From: Uranotaenia lowii
Taxonomy: Eukaryota; Arthropoda; Insecta; Diptera; Culicidae
Reading direction: 5' to 3'
DNA length: 64,000 nucleotides
NCBI RefSeq assembly: GCF_029784155.1
Contig: NC_073693.1
Span: 164,096,031-164,160,030 of the forward strand
Shown here: piece by piece, positions 11,512 through 23,117 of the stretch
Layout of the letters: each line of letters starts with the position of its first letter
Numbering within the stretch: position 1 is the first letter of the stretch
The notes under the pieces: model-generated
What the model was told of the DNA's origin: nothing
Databases searched by the model: none
What the model saw: the letters and a program-made list of their open reading frames with translations, nothing else
Made by a program: the position numbers and the translations under genes

Positions 11512-12209
11512 CGTGACCATTGGTATCATCTGGTGGTTTGTACTGGGCAAGTTCTTGCTGTTCCCTCATGAAGGTCTTTTGGCGTTCGGCACGTTCCCGA
11601 CGTCTTCGAAGGCCAGGTGTTACACCGGTAGTATCTCTGGAATTATCCCGGTAACCTCCACCGGCTATGTGATCTGCTGAGTTGGCTGAGCTGGAACTGT
11701 CCTCGTCGGGTTGTTGCTGACCTGGCAACTTCAAGCCACCGTAAAGTGTGACTGGGGCTACAGGAGGAGGTAAAGGCGGAGGTGGTGGAGGAGGAACTCC
11801 CGGTGGCAGAGAAGCCAGCAGCATAGGAGGTGGAGGAGGAGGTATTGGAGGTGGTAGCGGAGCAGGAGCCGTCCCAGTACTGTGTCTTCGGGATTTTCGT
11901 CGATCGTTCTCATTTGAACGATACCGGAGGGTTTTCCGCACCGTATTATCCGGGATGCAATTAGCATCGGTTTCGCCGTCTTCAAATCGTAACACGGTCT
12001 CGTAAAGCTGTAGCTGATCCAACAGATCCAGATCCGTACCTTGGCGGGACATGTAACGCTGAATGATGCCTTCCATGCCTTGCTGTTCCAGGAAATCGCT
12101 TTCATCGTAAAACGAATCTTGATCGCTCAGTCCGGACAAGGTTTTGTTGATGAGTGAGGTTGCGTAGATAAGCAGCTCGGTGTCCGCATTTTCGTAGTCC
12201 TTAAGCAGT
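11512..12209 (-). CDS. Fhos: Fhos formin exon: end of FH3 domain plus first FH1 block
   Basis: 698-bp internal exon. The acceptor is 'tctctcacag' ending at 12210, and the donor is CACG|GTAAGT with exon end at 11512. Its first base completes the Arg codon begun in the exon 27468-27876, 15 kb upstream. The peptide begins LLKDYENADTELLIYATSL and continues INKTLSGLSDQDSFYDESD, FLEQQGMEGIIQRYMSRQG. This is the diagnostic tail of the FHOD-type FH3/armadillo domain. A basic RRKSRRHS patch and two polyproline blocks (APLPPPIPPPPPP and GVPPPPPPPLPPP) follow, then an Arg/Glu-rich segment (RRRRERAERQKTFMREQQE) likely to form a coiled coil. Antisense open frames here are shadows of the polyproline codons. 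Confidence 0.93.
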
Positions 12210-12346
12210 CTGTGAGAGATACATAAAAAAAAACATAAATACTTAAGTAATTTATAACTTTATTAGTTAGAAACTGTGGTTTTAAATAAAAAAAATAATC
12301 TAGGTTTGCCACAAGTTGTAATAAGAAGGTTTTTTTGTTATTGGTA

Positions 12347-13624
12347 AAGGGTGATACGGTCAAAATTTGGTCAAGGGAAATCGCGTGTAAATCGGTGAAA
12401 TCGTTTATTTAAAAAATTAAATTAAATTTCTTTTTCAAGTTTAATTAGTATAAAATTCAGGAAAAATATTCAGCTAGGCTTCCGCTTTTTCAAATCCAAA
12501 TTGCCGGGCCTTACGTTTAACCCCTGCCATCAGATTTTTTACAGCCACCTTTTCCACCTTCTTCGCTGCAGAAAGCCAGTTTGCCTTGAACTGCTGCTCG
12601 TCCTTAGGTTCCACTTGACAATAGCTCAGTATTTCTCAATTGGGTGGAACTCTGGCGTGTTGGGAGGGTTCTTGTCCTTGGGAACCACCTGCAAGTTGTT
12701 GGCGGCCTTCAATCCATGTCCTTTTTACCGTAATGACAAGATGCCAAATCCCGCCAAAACAGTACGGAACAACCGTGTTTCTTCAGGACAGGCAGCAGAC
12801 GTTTATTCAAACAGTCTTTCACGTAAATTTCTTGGTTGACAGTCCCGGAAGCTATGAAAATGCTGCTTTTCAAGCCACAGGTACATATGGCTTGCCAAAC
12901 CAAATATTTCTTCGCGAACTTTGACAGTTTCATGTGCTTGAAAATATCTGCTACCTTTCCCCTTCCTTTTGCCGTATAAAACTCCTGTCCCGGAAGCTGC
13001 TTGTAGTCGGCTTTGACGTAAGTTTCGTCGTCCATTACCACGCAGTCAAACTTCGTCAGCATAGTCGTGTACAGCCTCCGGGATCGCGCTTTGGCCGTCG
13101 TATTTTGTTTATCATCGCGATTCGGAGTCACTACCTTCTTGTAAGTCGATAGTCCGACTCGTTTTTTAGCTCGATGCATGGTTGTAGACGATACACCCAG
13201 AATGTTTGCGGCATCTCGGAGAGAGAGGTTAGGGTTTTGCTTGAAACTACCGGCAACACTCTTTGTCGTCTCAGCGGCTTCCGGTTTTCGATTTCTCCCC
13301 CGATACAGACTTCCTGGCTGTCGACGAACGTACCCCAAACACTTTAATTACATTTGTAACGGTTGATTTGGCAATTTCTAGCGATTTTGAAAGCTTTGCG
13401 TGCGAGTAGCTCGGATTTTCGCGATGCGCGAGCAGAATTTTGATACGCTGCTCTTCTTCCTTGGACGGCATTTTGACAACTGAAGAGTGAATTCCAAAAT
13501 CAAAATAGGAGCAACATTCTACACACACACACCTTCAAAATGAGGGGTGTTCAGGTTTTTTAAATGCAAAACTGAAAGAAATTCGTCAAGTTGATAGTGA
13601 CCAAATTTTGACCGTATCACCCTT
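12347..13624 (-). mobile_element. DD37E (ITmD37E-like) mariner, copy 1, nearly full length
   Basis: 1278-bp element with terminal inverted repeats AAGGGTGATACGGTCAAAAT at the left and the inverse at the right, flanked by TA dinucleotides (12345-12346 and 13625-13626) as expected for Tc1/mariner insertion. It carries a broken transposase on the minus strand. A copy of the same family is at 46203-47482 and a deleted one at 30470-31106. The divergence of the TIRs is low, so insertion is fairly recent compared with the fossils at 0.4 and 4.3 kb. Confidence 0.92.
12474..13471 (-). pseudogene. Mariner transposase pseudogene (DD37E family)
   Basis: Reading begins MPSKEEEQRIKILLAHRENP (start codon 13469-13471), the N-terminal helix-turn-helix DNA-binding region. 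A second HTH follows (NLSLRDAANILGVSSTTMHR). The catalytic region contains the first Asp in VMDDETYVKAD and the second Asp in FWRDLASCHYG. Frameshifts separate the pieces (near 13330 and 12710), and the region before the third acidic residue is disturbed. The best-preserved relative (copy 3) has 37 residues between the second Asp and the final Glu, the spacing of the mosquito ITmD37E family. It cannot make a functional protein. Confidence 0.88.
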
Positions 13625-13689
13625 TAAATTACCAATCGTGGTGATTTGGTCCAGGGAGAGATTATAATTACTGACAGAGATTAAACCAA

Positions 13690-14184
13690 GACCAATTTTT
13701 TGCCAATAAAATCGAATATTGCGGATACTTGATCGATCGTGATGGCATTCATAAGCAGATGAATAAAATGAAAGCTATCCGGGACATGCCCCGACCGAGA
13801 AATAAAGATGAAGTGCGATCGTTTATTGGCCTTGCAAATTATTACGGTCGCTTTATTGAAAATTTGAGCACTTTCAATTACACCCTGAATAACCTACTTA
13901 AAGATAGCGTTGTGTTTGAGTGGACTAGAGAATGCGAGAATGCCTTTCGTCGAGTTAAGCAGTAACTGATTGGTACATTACTCCCTGGAAAGACCAATCC
14001 AATTTGCGTCACAATCGCTAAACAGTACCCAACAAAAATATCTGCAAGTTGACAAAGAAGAATAAGCGATAATCTTTGGCGTGAAAAAGTTTTTTCTATA
14101 TTTTTAAGGCCGCAAGTTTTTACTACTGACGGAGAACCAGGCAATTTAAAAAAAAATATTCGGCGAACATAAGGGGCAACCTGT
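13690..14184 (+). mobile_element. Ty3/gypsy remnant, part 1 (reverse transcriptase C-terminus / RNase H start)
   Basis: The plus-strand frame reads KIEYCGYLIDRDGIHK, KDEVRSFIGLANYYGRFIEN and VFEWTRECENAFRRVKQ, which are the thumb/connection motifs following Ty3/gypsy reverse transcriptase. After a stop at 13963 the frame is broken, but RNase H-like words remain up to IFGEHKG (about 14157-14178). gag, protease and the RT catalytic motifs are absent. A LINE has inserted right after AACCTGT (14178-14184), and the gypsy reading resumes at 15528. Confidence 0.85.
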
Positions 14185-15527
14185 ATTAGATCCGTTTTTC
14201 TCGTATTGCAATTTTTATTTCTCTAACGAACAACATGGATTCATGCCCAAACGCTCTATGATAACAAACCTGTTGACGTTCACATCTTCCGTGCAAGACA
14301 GTTTTGCCATGGGATCTCAAACCGACGTAATCTACACCGACCTGACCGCAGCTTTCGACAAGGTAAACCACAAAATAGCCATATCCAAACTAGATCGTAT
14401 CGGTATTTGCGGATCTTTACTGGAATGGTTCCATAGCTACCTGGTAGGACGGAAACTTATTGTACGATCAGGTGAATCATTTTTCAATCAATTCCGTGCC
14501 TCTTCTGGAGTACCTCAAGGGAGCCACCTAGGACCCATCATATTCCTGATCTACTTCAACGACGTGCTGCTGCTTCTCGATGGGCCAAAACTGGCGTATG
14601 CCGACGACTTGAAATTGTTTTAATCCATCAACGGCCCCGAAGATGTCAACGTCTTGCAGAGCCAGTTTAACATCTTCGCCGCCTGGTGTGATGTCAATTG
14701 CCTTCCCTTGAATCGCAACAAATGTACGGTAATTTCGTTTTTACGCAAGCGGCTACCGCTATCGGCTGATTACTTTCTTGAACATGAGGCAATTGCACGA
14801 GTTGAGCATGTGAAAGACCTTGGTGTGATCCTGGACGAACGGTTGGATTTCAAGGTCCACACAAACTACATCGTCGATAAAGCTTCCAGATGCCTGGGTC
14901 TTTTATTCCGCATGACAAAAGACTTTAAGGATATTTATTGTCTCAAGAGTCTTTACTGCAGCTTGGTTCGATCGTCCCTCGAATATGCCTCGGCTGTATG
15001 GTGCCCCTACTACCAAAATGGCTCGGAGCGTATCGAGGCCATCCAGAGGCGTTTTTTGCGCTTTGCTCTCCGGAACCTGAACTGGCAAGACCCGTTCCGA
15101 CTCCCCAGCTACGAAAGCCGCTGCCGCCTTATCGACATCGACACGCTGCAGGCCCGCCGGACCGCAACACGGGCCTCTATTGTTGCCGATCTGCTTTCGT
15201 CTAGAACCGACTGCCCTGCACTGCTAGAAGCACTCCAACTCAGCGTGCGATCCCGAGGCTTGAGGAATCGTAATCTTCAGCTCTTTGCTCCTCTCCGACA
15301 GAATAACTACGGAGCTAATACAGCGCTAATTGGTGCAATAAGGACGTTTAACCGCTTCTCCGATCATTTTGATTTTGACGTTTCGAGAGAATTATTCCGA
15401 AGAAGAATCCTTAGTGCTTTAAGTATAGTATAGGGTAAATTCCGTGTAATTGTAGTTTGCCTTGAATTTTTAAGCTATCATTTGGATCAATATGTGATCT
15501 GTTGATGAAAATAAACAAATAACAAAT
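14185..15527 (+). mobile_element. 5'-truncated LINE (CR1/Jockey group) with 7-bp TSD
   Basis: The insertion is flanked by AACCTGT at 14178-14184 and 15528-15534. It is truncated to the C-terminal half of the polymerase and ends in an A-rich 'aaataaacaaataacaaat' tail. RT motifs visible are TDLTAAFDKVNH, GVPQGSHLGP and YADDLKLF, followed by an in-frame TAA at about 14622. The C-terminal domain (EYASAVWCPYYQ, RRFLRFALRNL) is intact to a stop near 15433. Its protein and 3' end closely match the minus-strand LINE at 23.1-25.7 kb, so both are one family. Confidence 0.9.
14240..15433 (+). pseudogene. LINE reverse transcriptase fragment, one nonsense codon
   Basis: Two in-frame blocks (to 14623 and from 14624 to 15433) read as one polymerase fragment separated by a single stop codon right after YADDLKLF. 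The fragment lacks the endonuclease and the RT N-terminus because of 5' truncation. C-terminal residues NRFSDHFDFDVSRELFRRR correspond to NRYSEHFDFDTSRDLFKRR in the longer family member at 23234-25645. It is non-functional. Confidence 0.88.
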
Positions 15528-16985
15528 AACCTGTGATGCCAGCGATACGCTTGCAGCGCTACGCTACGTTCCTCCAATCCTTCGACTACCAAGTTCGCTT
15601 CAGAAGATCAGCGAACGATGCTCATTCAGATGCACTTTCGAGAATTCCACAGAAACATTGCGATCCGGAAAACGTCATCGAGAAGTCTGATGTTGTGGAA
15701 GTTCACCAAATAGAATCACTTACGCTAGCTGCAACGAAGTTGTCCCAAGCAACGTCGGACGACAATGCTGTCAAAGTTTTGCTACAAGGGTTGAAATACG
15801 GACAACGAGTGGATGGGTAGGATCGATTTGGTATCAACTAGACCGAGTTCTTGGTCCAGAGGGGTTGCCTGTTGCGTGAAATACGTGTCTACGTTCCCCC
15901 TGAGTCGCGGAAGCGCGTTTTTGAAGAGTTGCACTCCACCTTCTTTGGTGTTTCAAGAACCAAGTCTCTTGCGAGAGGCCATTGCTGGTGGGCAGGAATG
16001 GATAAGGAGATTGAGGATATGGTAGCCAGTTGCACTGATTGCCTATCAGTACACCCCGAACTGACGAAACTTAAGCCGCACTTCTGGGAGTCTGCTATTG
16101 AACCTTTCCAGAGAGTACACGCCGACTTTGCTGGGTCTTTTATGGATTCGTACATCTTCAACTTCGTCGATTCCTATACGAAGTGGCCCGAAATACGTGT
16201 GTGTCGTTTTATTACCGCTGAAGCTACCGAAACAATGTGCCGTGAAATATTTGCTTCCTACGGCATCCCAGCAATTGTTGTCAGTGACCATGGAGTCCAG
16301 TTTACCGCCGAATCGTTCCAACATTTTTTGAAGCTCAATGAGGTGGTACACAAAATGGGTGCGCCGTACCATCCAGCCACAAACGGCCTAGGCCGAAAGA
16401 TATGTGCAAACGTTCAAACATACGCTCAAAGCGTTGAAGTACCCCAAGTCCAAGCTGAATGTAGAACTGGCCAACATCCTCCTGACCTACCGGAAAACGA
16501 TCCATCCTCGACTGGTCAGTCTCCTTCAATGCTTATGCTCGGCAGACAGATGCGATCCAAGGAAGAGTCTCCCGACCTAGTCTTGCGCACATCGGTCTTG
16601 CGCGGTGATCGTGTGCGTGTTCGGGATTTCTTGTCGAACACCAAGTGGCAGTTTGGCAGAATAGTTTCCAAAGTTGGGAAATTGCGATATGCGGTACGCC
16701 TTGAGGATAGCCAAATTTGGAAATGATACGTCCACCTTATCGTTGGTGGAACCGAGCTCATGTCCCGAGGAACGCCGAACAGCAATCAATCGTTCGATCC
16801 TCTACCAACGAATAGTAGCACTAGTGCTGTGGTTTACCCAGACAGAGGTGCTACTAGTGCGGACGCCAGGAAAACAACAATGGAGGCCGGACCAGAGCTT
16901 TCAACACAAACGGTTTCGTTGAATCTTCAATCGCCAGCGTCACCAAAGAGTGTTGAAGTGCAATCACCCACGTACCCGTAGATGT
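15528..16985 (+). mobile_element. Ty3/gypsy remnant, part 2 (RNase H end and integrase)
   Basis: The reading resumes with IRLQRYATFLQSFDYQVRF and DAHSDALSRIP, the end of RNase H. It continues through an integrase zinc-binding region (HCWWAG...MVASCTDC) and core (VHADFAG, VVSDHGVQF, YHPATNG). There is a frame change near 15815-15850, and another at about 16394 removes the usual acidic residue of the core. Together with the absence of LTRs this shows a dead copy. It is interrupted at 16985 by a second LINE. Ty3/gypsy elements integrate through a DDE integrase; none of the needed parts is complete here. Confidence 0.85.
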
Positions 16986-18719
16986 TAGCTTCAATGGTGT
17001 CACTGCTTGCAATCAAGCTGAATCGGTAAATTTGTTCGCGGACTTTTTTCAAAACGTGTATTGTTCTGCTGGTATTGATACAGACTGCAACTATCTCGCA
17101 TCGTTGCCATCTTACAATGTAAATTTGCCTTCACCGTGCTTCACCGAACAGGATATTTATGAAAAGTTGTCCACAGTTGATGCTTCCAAGGGTCCTGGTC
17201 CAGATAGAATACCTCCCGCTCTACTGAAACATTGCGCTGCATCTTTATCCGCTCCGATCTGCAGTATCCTAAACCGATCGGTAACTGAAAGATCGTTTCC
17301 CAATGCATGGAAAGTTGCGGCTATTTCTCCGATACACAAGTCTGGAAATGCTCACAGCGTGGAAAACTACCGGCCAATATCGATTTTAAATGCAATATCG
17401 AAGATCTTCGAAATACTGATGCACGAGCGAATGTATGCCGCTGTTAAACCTTTGATCTCGGAATATCAACATGGATTCGTCAAGAAAAGGTCAACAGTTA
17501 CTAATTTGATGTGCTACGTAAGTTCACTGAATAAAAGTATGGAGAAAGGTTGTCAGGTGGATTCAGTTTATATTGACTTTGCCAAAGCTTTCGACCGTGT
17601 GCCGCACAAAATATTGGTTGCAAAGCTGAATCGACTAGGTTTCCCGGCTTGGGCACTCGAGTGGATTGCCTCGTATCTAACCGACCGTCAGGCTTTCACC
17701 AGGATACGAAACACGCGCTCACGAATGTTTGCCACACCGTCTGGAGTTCCTCAAGGGAGCCATCTCGGACCCTTGCTGTTTATAATCTTCGTGAATGACC
17801 TGTGCTCAACACTTCAGTCCGATACACTCCTCTACGCCGATGATCTGAAGATTTTCCGAAAGATCCATAACACTGTTGACTGTCTGGCCCTGCAAGCTGA
17901 CATCGCTAGACTAGATGAGTGGTGCCGCTTAAACGGAATGTTAGCAAACGTAAAAAAGTGTAAGATTATAAACTTTTCTCGTGCAAGAAGAACGATTCAT
18001 TTTGACTATCAACTAACCGGGATTAGGCTGGAGAATGTGCAGTCTATTCTCGACCTAGGAGTAAAGATCGATAACAGGCTCACATTTGCAGAACATGTCG
18101 CGCTTACTTCTGCAAAAGGATTTGCTGCCCTCGGATTCCTGCGTCGGAACACCAAGGATTTTGATGACGTTTATGCATTGAAAGCCATATACTGTGCTTC
18201 AGTACGTAGCATACTGGAGTACGCCGTCCAGGTGTGGGCTCCAGCTCAAAGCACACAATGCCATCGTCTTGAACGAGTTCAGCGATGTTTCCTGAGATAC
18301 GCTCTACGGCGTCTTCCCTGGAATGACCCGATCCAACTTCCACCGTACGAGGAAAGGTGTGCTCTGATATGCCTAACCTCACTCGAAAAGCGGCGCGTCG
18401 AACTGCAGCAAGGTTTTATATTCGACACATTGACCAACCGTATTGACTGTGCTTACATTCTACAACGTGTTAACATTTATGTACCAACGAGAACACTTCG
18501 ACAACGTCAGTTTCTTTCAATTCCTCACCACCGTACTGCCTATGGCCAAAACCACCCTATTGACAAGTGTTGTGAGCTTTTTAATTTAGTGTATCATTTG
18601 TTTAATTTTAATTTGTGCAAACGTCGTTTTAAAATAGGCTTAAGAAGAATTTCCTAGTTTTTAAGTCATCAGTCTGTACGGTAACTAAACCAAAGACGAA
18701 ATAAATAAATAAATAAAAT
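16986..18719 (+). mobile_element. Second 5'-truncated LINE inserted in the gypsy remnant, 9-bp TSD
   Basis: The insertion is bounded by CGTAGATGT at 16977-16985 and 18720-18728 and ends in an (AAAT)n tail (about 18700-18719). It belongs to a different family from the LINE at 14.2 kb: the proteins share only motif-level similarity. The open reading frame runs from the 5' truncation point to 18657 without a stop, which indicates a young insertion. Confidence 0.92.
17032..18657 (+). CDS. LINE reverse transcriptase, uninterrupted but 5'-truncated
   Basis: 541 codons counted from a non-ATG position; the frame is open back to the insertion junction, so the true start was lost with the 5' end. Visible order: RT fingers (KGPGPDRIPPALLKHC, ENYRPISILNAISKIFE), motif A DFAKAFDRVPH (residues about 182-192), motif B GVPQGSHLGP (238-247), the catalytic YADD (268-271), then a C-terminal domain with EYAVQVWAPAQ and RVQRCFLRYALRRL. 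This is typical of the CR1/Jockey assemblage. The apurinic endonuclease domain is absent. It would encode an RT core, but without promoter, ORF1 or endonuclease it is presumably inert. Confidence 0.88.
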   Translation: MFADFFQNVYCSAGIDTDCNYLASLPSYNVNLPSPCFTEQDIYEKLSTVDASKGPGPDRIPPALLKHCAASLSAPICSILNRSVTERSFPNAWKVAAISPIHKSGNAHSVENYRPISILNAISKIFEILMHERMYAAVKPLISEYQHGFVKKRSTVTNLMCYVSSLNKSMEKGCQVDSVYIDFAKAFDRVPHKILVAKLNRLGFPAWALEWIASYLTDRQAFTRIRNTRSRMFATPSGVPQGSHLGPLLFIIFVNDLCSTLQSDTLLYADDLKIFRKIHNTVDCLALQADIARLDEWCRLNGMLANVKKCKIINFSRARRTIHFDYQLTGIRLENVQSILDLGVKIDNRLTFAEHVALTSAKGFAALGFLRRNTKDFDDVYALKAIYCASVRSILEYAVQVWAPAQSTQCHRLERVQRCFLRYALRRLPWNDPIQLPPYEERCALICLTSLEKRRVELQQGFIFDTLTNRIDCAYILQRVNIYVPTRTLRQRQFLSIPHHRTAYGQNHPIDKCCELFNLVYHLFNFNLCKRRFKIGLRRIS

Positions 18720-18845
18720 CGTAGATGTCAACGTAGTCCAGCCACAGATACCAAAGGTTCCAACAGTGGTATCCGAAGAAGAGAGCACCACAGAAGCTCA
18801 GTCTGTAAATTTCTTTGTATTGTATAAGAATCTCTTTAAAAGGCA
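18720..18845 (+). mobile_element. Ty3/gypsy remnant, part 3
   Basis: After the LINE and its target duplication the text reads VVQPQIPKVPTVVSEEESTT in plus frame, continuing the acidic, Thr/Pro-rich tail seen just before the LINE (up to 16985). This is consistent with the C-terminal end of the gypsy polyprotein. No LTR is recognisable beyond it. Confidence 0.55.
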
Positions 18846-21800
18846 GGGGCGGTCCTAGAGATGGCTCTTGGGGGGGGTGATTTTCCAAATTTTTCAAAAT
18901 CAGTCAATACAAGGGATCGTAAAAATCTGGCGAAAAAACGATTATTTTGAGAAACAGAGTGGAATATGGAGGAGGGGTGGTGTAGGGGGGGGTTTCCAGT
19001 TGCAAATGAGACTTGTATTTTGTAGATTTGTATACTTGTAGGTTCGTGATTTGAAAAATTTTAAATTAAAGAAAAATAGTGAAAACTTTTAACAAATTTC
19101 CTCAATACATACTTATTTCGATATCCTTTTATAAAACAATCCGCGAATTTATAATGTTCACCGCGTTGATAAAAAGATTATTTTCGTAATTTTTAAATTT
19201 GGCAGTTAAAAAATTATAATTTTAAGAATTCTTCGAAGAATTTTCCGATAATAATGTTATTTCATAAATGAAAATTCAACACTCATTTTCGTAGAAGAAA
19301 ATGTTAAAAAAGTTCAAGATATCCACAATATTTGTTCTGGGAATCTTCATATGAGGGTAAGACACTCACTAAAATTTTAATGATTCTCATTTTGCAACGA
19401 TTCCAAAACAATTATTTGAGAAAAGTGTTAATAATTGCTATGAATTAAAAACTGAAATATTATTATTTTTCTGAAGTATTTTGCTGAATCGTTGTTCGAA
19501 AGTACTGAGATATTTTACATTCTTGTTCAAATTCTCCAAATTTTAAATATAAATTCAATTCTAAAATAAGATCTTCAAAATCATATTGTTAGGTATGGAG
19601 CTTTTGGAACTTAATTTTTATTTGTTTTATCTTGAATTTCAAGCTCTCAAACTCGATTTTTAATTAAGCTTTCAGATTCAGAGTGGATTTTTAACCTGAA
19701 TTATTATGCTTGAATGTCTACACAAAATTTTAAATATTATTGGGAAGATAAGCTAAAAACAGTATCGGCGATATAATTGGTGTTAATCCTGAAATCCAGC
19801 CTTGTTGGTAAAAATAGGAAAAATGTCTTGCGAATGTTCAACTTGAGCGATTGCCTTGTTTCCCAGAAAATAGTCGAGGATGACGGAATAGGTTTATCTC
19901 ACCTAGGAAAAATTAAAACATGGGCGAGGTTTTTGGTGTTTGTACTTTAAAAACTGATTTTGGAAATAAATTTCTGGACTCGATTCCAGATTTTATCCAT
20001 CACCTCTAGTTTCAGAAGTAGTATTTTCAGTATTTTTCGAAAATTGAATAAATATCATTAGAGATGTACCGAATAGTGCAAATAGCCGAATACCGACTAT
20101 TGGCCCTTTTCATGTATTCGGTGAAACGAATATTCTGAACATGAAAAATCGTAAATAAGCTTAAAACGTGTTCAAAAGTACCGTCTGCACCACCGATTAT
20201 TCTGCAAAAAAATACCATTGTGAGTTATATTTTAAAAGTGATGATAGAATTGATGAAAATATATTTCACTTTTTGCATAGAAAACAAACAATGCGTGAAC
20301 AACTGCACTCACATACATACGCAGGTAACCCGAGCCTCTTACAGCTTTGGAGCAAAAGTACTAATCAAAGTAGGTGAAAAAATCAAAAAAATCTCGTGCA
20401 TTGTATAGAATTTAAAGCATACCTAAATGATATCAAGCTTCAATCAGTAATCAAAGTTTCACATTTTTAATGTAATTTTTTATTACCCTAAAATCCCCAT
20501 AAATGAAATTTATTTTTATAACTTAAATCATAATTTGGTCTCAGAACAACTTTATCGTAACCATTTCTTACTTAATTATAACTTAATTTTAAAAGTTTTA
20601 AATTAAAGCATGGATTTTCTTATAAAAACTTTTGATCAGTTTTAAAATTGTTTGCATAAAAGCTTATTAAAGACGTAAAATATCACAGTAAATTATTTAA
20701 AAAAAAGAAACTTATTTCGAGAAAACACATTTTTAACTTTATGTAATTGGTAATTTTCCATATATTTATTTAAAATTTTTATTTCTTTTTCAAACTTAAA
20801 AGTATGAAAATTAAATTTCTTAATATCTGAAAAATTACCAAATATAGTTTGAATTATGAAGAATCGTTTTATATCAATAAATCAAAATCGATTTTTGCTA
20901 CGTCGAGGCAAATACAATCAAAGCTCATTTTTTCAAAAACGTTCCAATATAAGAAATTATTTACATAAAAATATCTGAAATTTAAATGTATCTTTTCAAT
21001 TAAAATTGTCTAGACAGTTTCGATATCTTTCATTCAGAAAAAAATATGGGCTTTTAGAATCTCAAATTGGGATGCATTGTGTAAAAATTGGAGCTTGCAA
21101 TGAAAAATAAGCCAAGAAATGGAAATGTAGTATTAGATATAACTTACAATTCTCCGAACACTAGATTTGATAATTAGTTAGATAATAAAGTAATGGTCGA
21201 AACAAGTTCGCAGGTATTTACTGAACATGTCGACTATTTGCTGAACATTTTCAAAAAATGATCAAACTAGAGCTAAAGTTTTAACGAAGTTAGTCTGGAA
21301 AAATATTTTCACTAAACATCCAAAAAGCGAAAACAACTCAAGAGCATTCAATATAACTTTTCAGATTAGCGATCCGTTGTTTGATGACAGAGATACGTAC
21401 GAAATTAAATTGCATGTTTTACAGGATCCTGAACTTTTTGCCTATACACCATAATACTGAGGGGTGAGTCCAAACTTTTGATAGATAACTTAAGTAACTA
21501 TTTTATCTTTTTAAAGCACTATGCATTTAAACACAAAATTTAAAAAAAATATGTTTTGACATTTATGAAAAAAGATCCAAATGCAACTCGAATTTTCAAA
21601 TTTGGTCCACCCAACCGTGAACTGATCGGGTTGAAATATAAAGACCGTTTTTCAGGAAATTTTCCAATTTTAAGCCAAGTTTAAGTCATATTAAGTTAAC
21701 ATATACATTTTGCCAAAGCGTAAGAAAAGGTTTTGATCATCGACTTTAGAATGAGATCAAAAGAAATGCAATATGCCATAAGATGACAGAGATATGATCA

Positions 21801-23117
21801 ATCATTTTTTTTTGTTTTTGAGGGGGTGATCCCAAACTTATGGCCGGTAGCGAATATGGTCAGCAAATTCTAATTCAACGCTGTAAGTACCCCAACAAAA
21901 GATGTTTGGTGAAAATCGTTCCAGGGAATTGCAAGTTACAGCTGTTTTAGTTTGGTGGACCGACTTTTTTTCGATTTTAAGCTATTAAGTGATTAATAAA
22001 CTCTTTTATAGAACAAACACCCCCACGGAGTGGAAAAATTTGAGAATTTGAAAGTACACCTACTTGGAAAAGTTCTGAATTTTTATATAAAATCCAGCGT
22101 TTGCAAGTATTTCGTAACGGTTTTTTGCCGCTTGGGGGGGGGGGGGGGGGTGTGAGAGTTGTCATACCTAGTATTATATACACATTGCCTCCATGATAAC
22201 CCATCCCTGAGTAACCTTTGTGAAGAGTGTGAGTAATAACAATAGATTGATAGAGAAAACACACGTTCGAAATCGTCGCGTTTTGCAAGTTAAATCGTGT
22301 GTTTCCGCGAACCTTGCTCTTTTCCGGTCCCCGTTATAAAAACGGAAATCTTATTTTCTACTAAACGTGATATCGTAAATCAACCAGCAAAGCCTTCATG
22401 CCTTGATAAGAGCCTAAATTTGACGATGAAATGGCCAAACAAGATATTATATGAAATGGTATCGATTGGTAGGGCTGGGAACTTCGAACCAAGGTTCCGA
22501 AATTCGATCGCAATAGCTTCTATCTATAATCTATACACTTTTCTCATAGCATCCTCAGGCAGCGTTGGTTAGCCCCTGCCTTTGCTGTACGAACCGAGGA
22601 AATGCTGTGCGACATTTAATTTTCAAATTATTAAAGCGGGACTTCCGTTTTCTTGTTTACGGATGAGGGGAAGGCTCTGCCCAAAACACAAATTGATGGA
22701 CGACTAACAACAGTATTTTCCGTCTGATGCATAGTTGCTAAGCGATCTTAGAAGGGGAAATTTTTCGTTTGTTGCATTCGCTCGCGATCGTCTCTATGTA
22801 CAGTGAAACATTCGTAAGTGAACTGCTCAAAATGTATCGCTTATATACCAATCGTAGACGCCGGGTAACTTACCCGGGGTAAGGCGGGAATGTTTGGGGG
22901 GTAAAAAATTTATATTTCCCCTGCTAAAAGCTACAAGCAATTCTGACCAAAGATTGCTGCGACAATCAGGAAAACAAAAACAGCTCGGTTCGGATAGTCT
23001 GCTCGTGAATAGTTCACCAACGATGCGCTCGGCAATGATCAGCGACAACTAGAATTTTGAATGTTGCAAATCACCATAGAGTGTCTTCGTTGTTGCTCTT
23101 TCTCATTCGACGCACTT
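18846..23117. other. AT-rich intron sequence without recognised genes
   Basis: No coding exon, tRNA or complete transposon is recognisable. There are poly-G tracts around 18870-18878, 18985-18993 and 22135-22150. Words near 21460-21480 and 21825-21845 ('gggtga(g/t)yccaaactt') look like the ends of a decayed Tc1-like element. A GC-richer island is at 22850-23060. Short open frames of 60-103 codons here have no recognisable content. Confidence 0.5.

Noticed and set aside
11748..12005. Gly-rich plus-strand frame
   Set aside because: Antisense shadow of the polyproline stretch in the Fhos exon 11512-12209.
22135..22150. Poly-G tracts (also at 18870, 50998, 61345) as regulatory G-quadruplexes
   Set aside because: They coincide with ends of decayed MITEs and are simple homopolymers; no gene is nearby to regulate.
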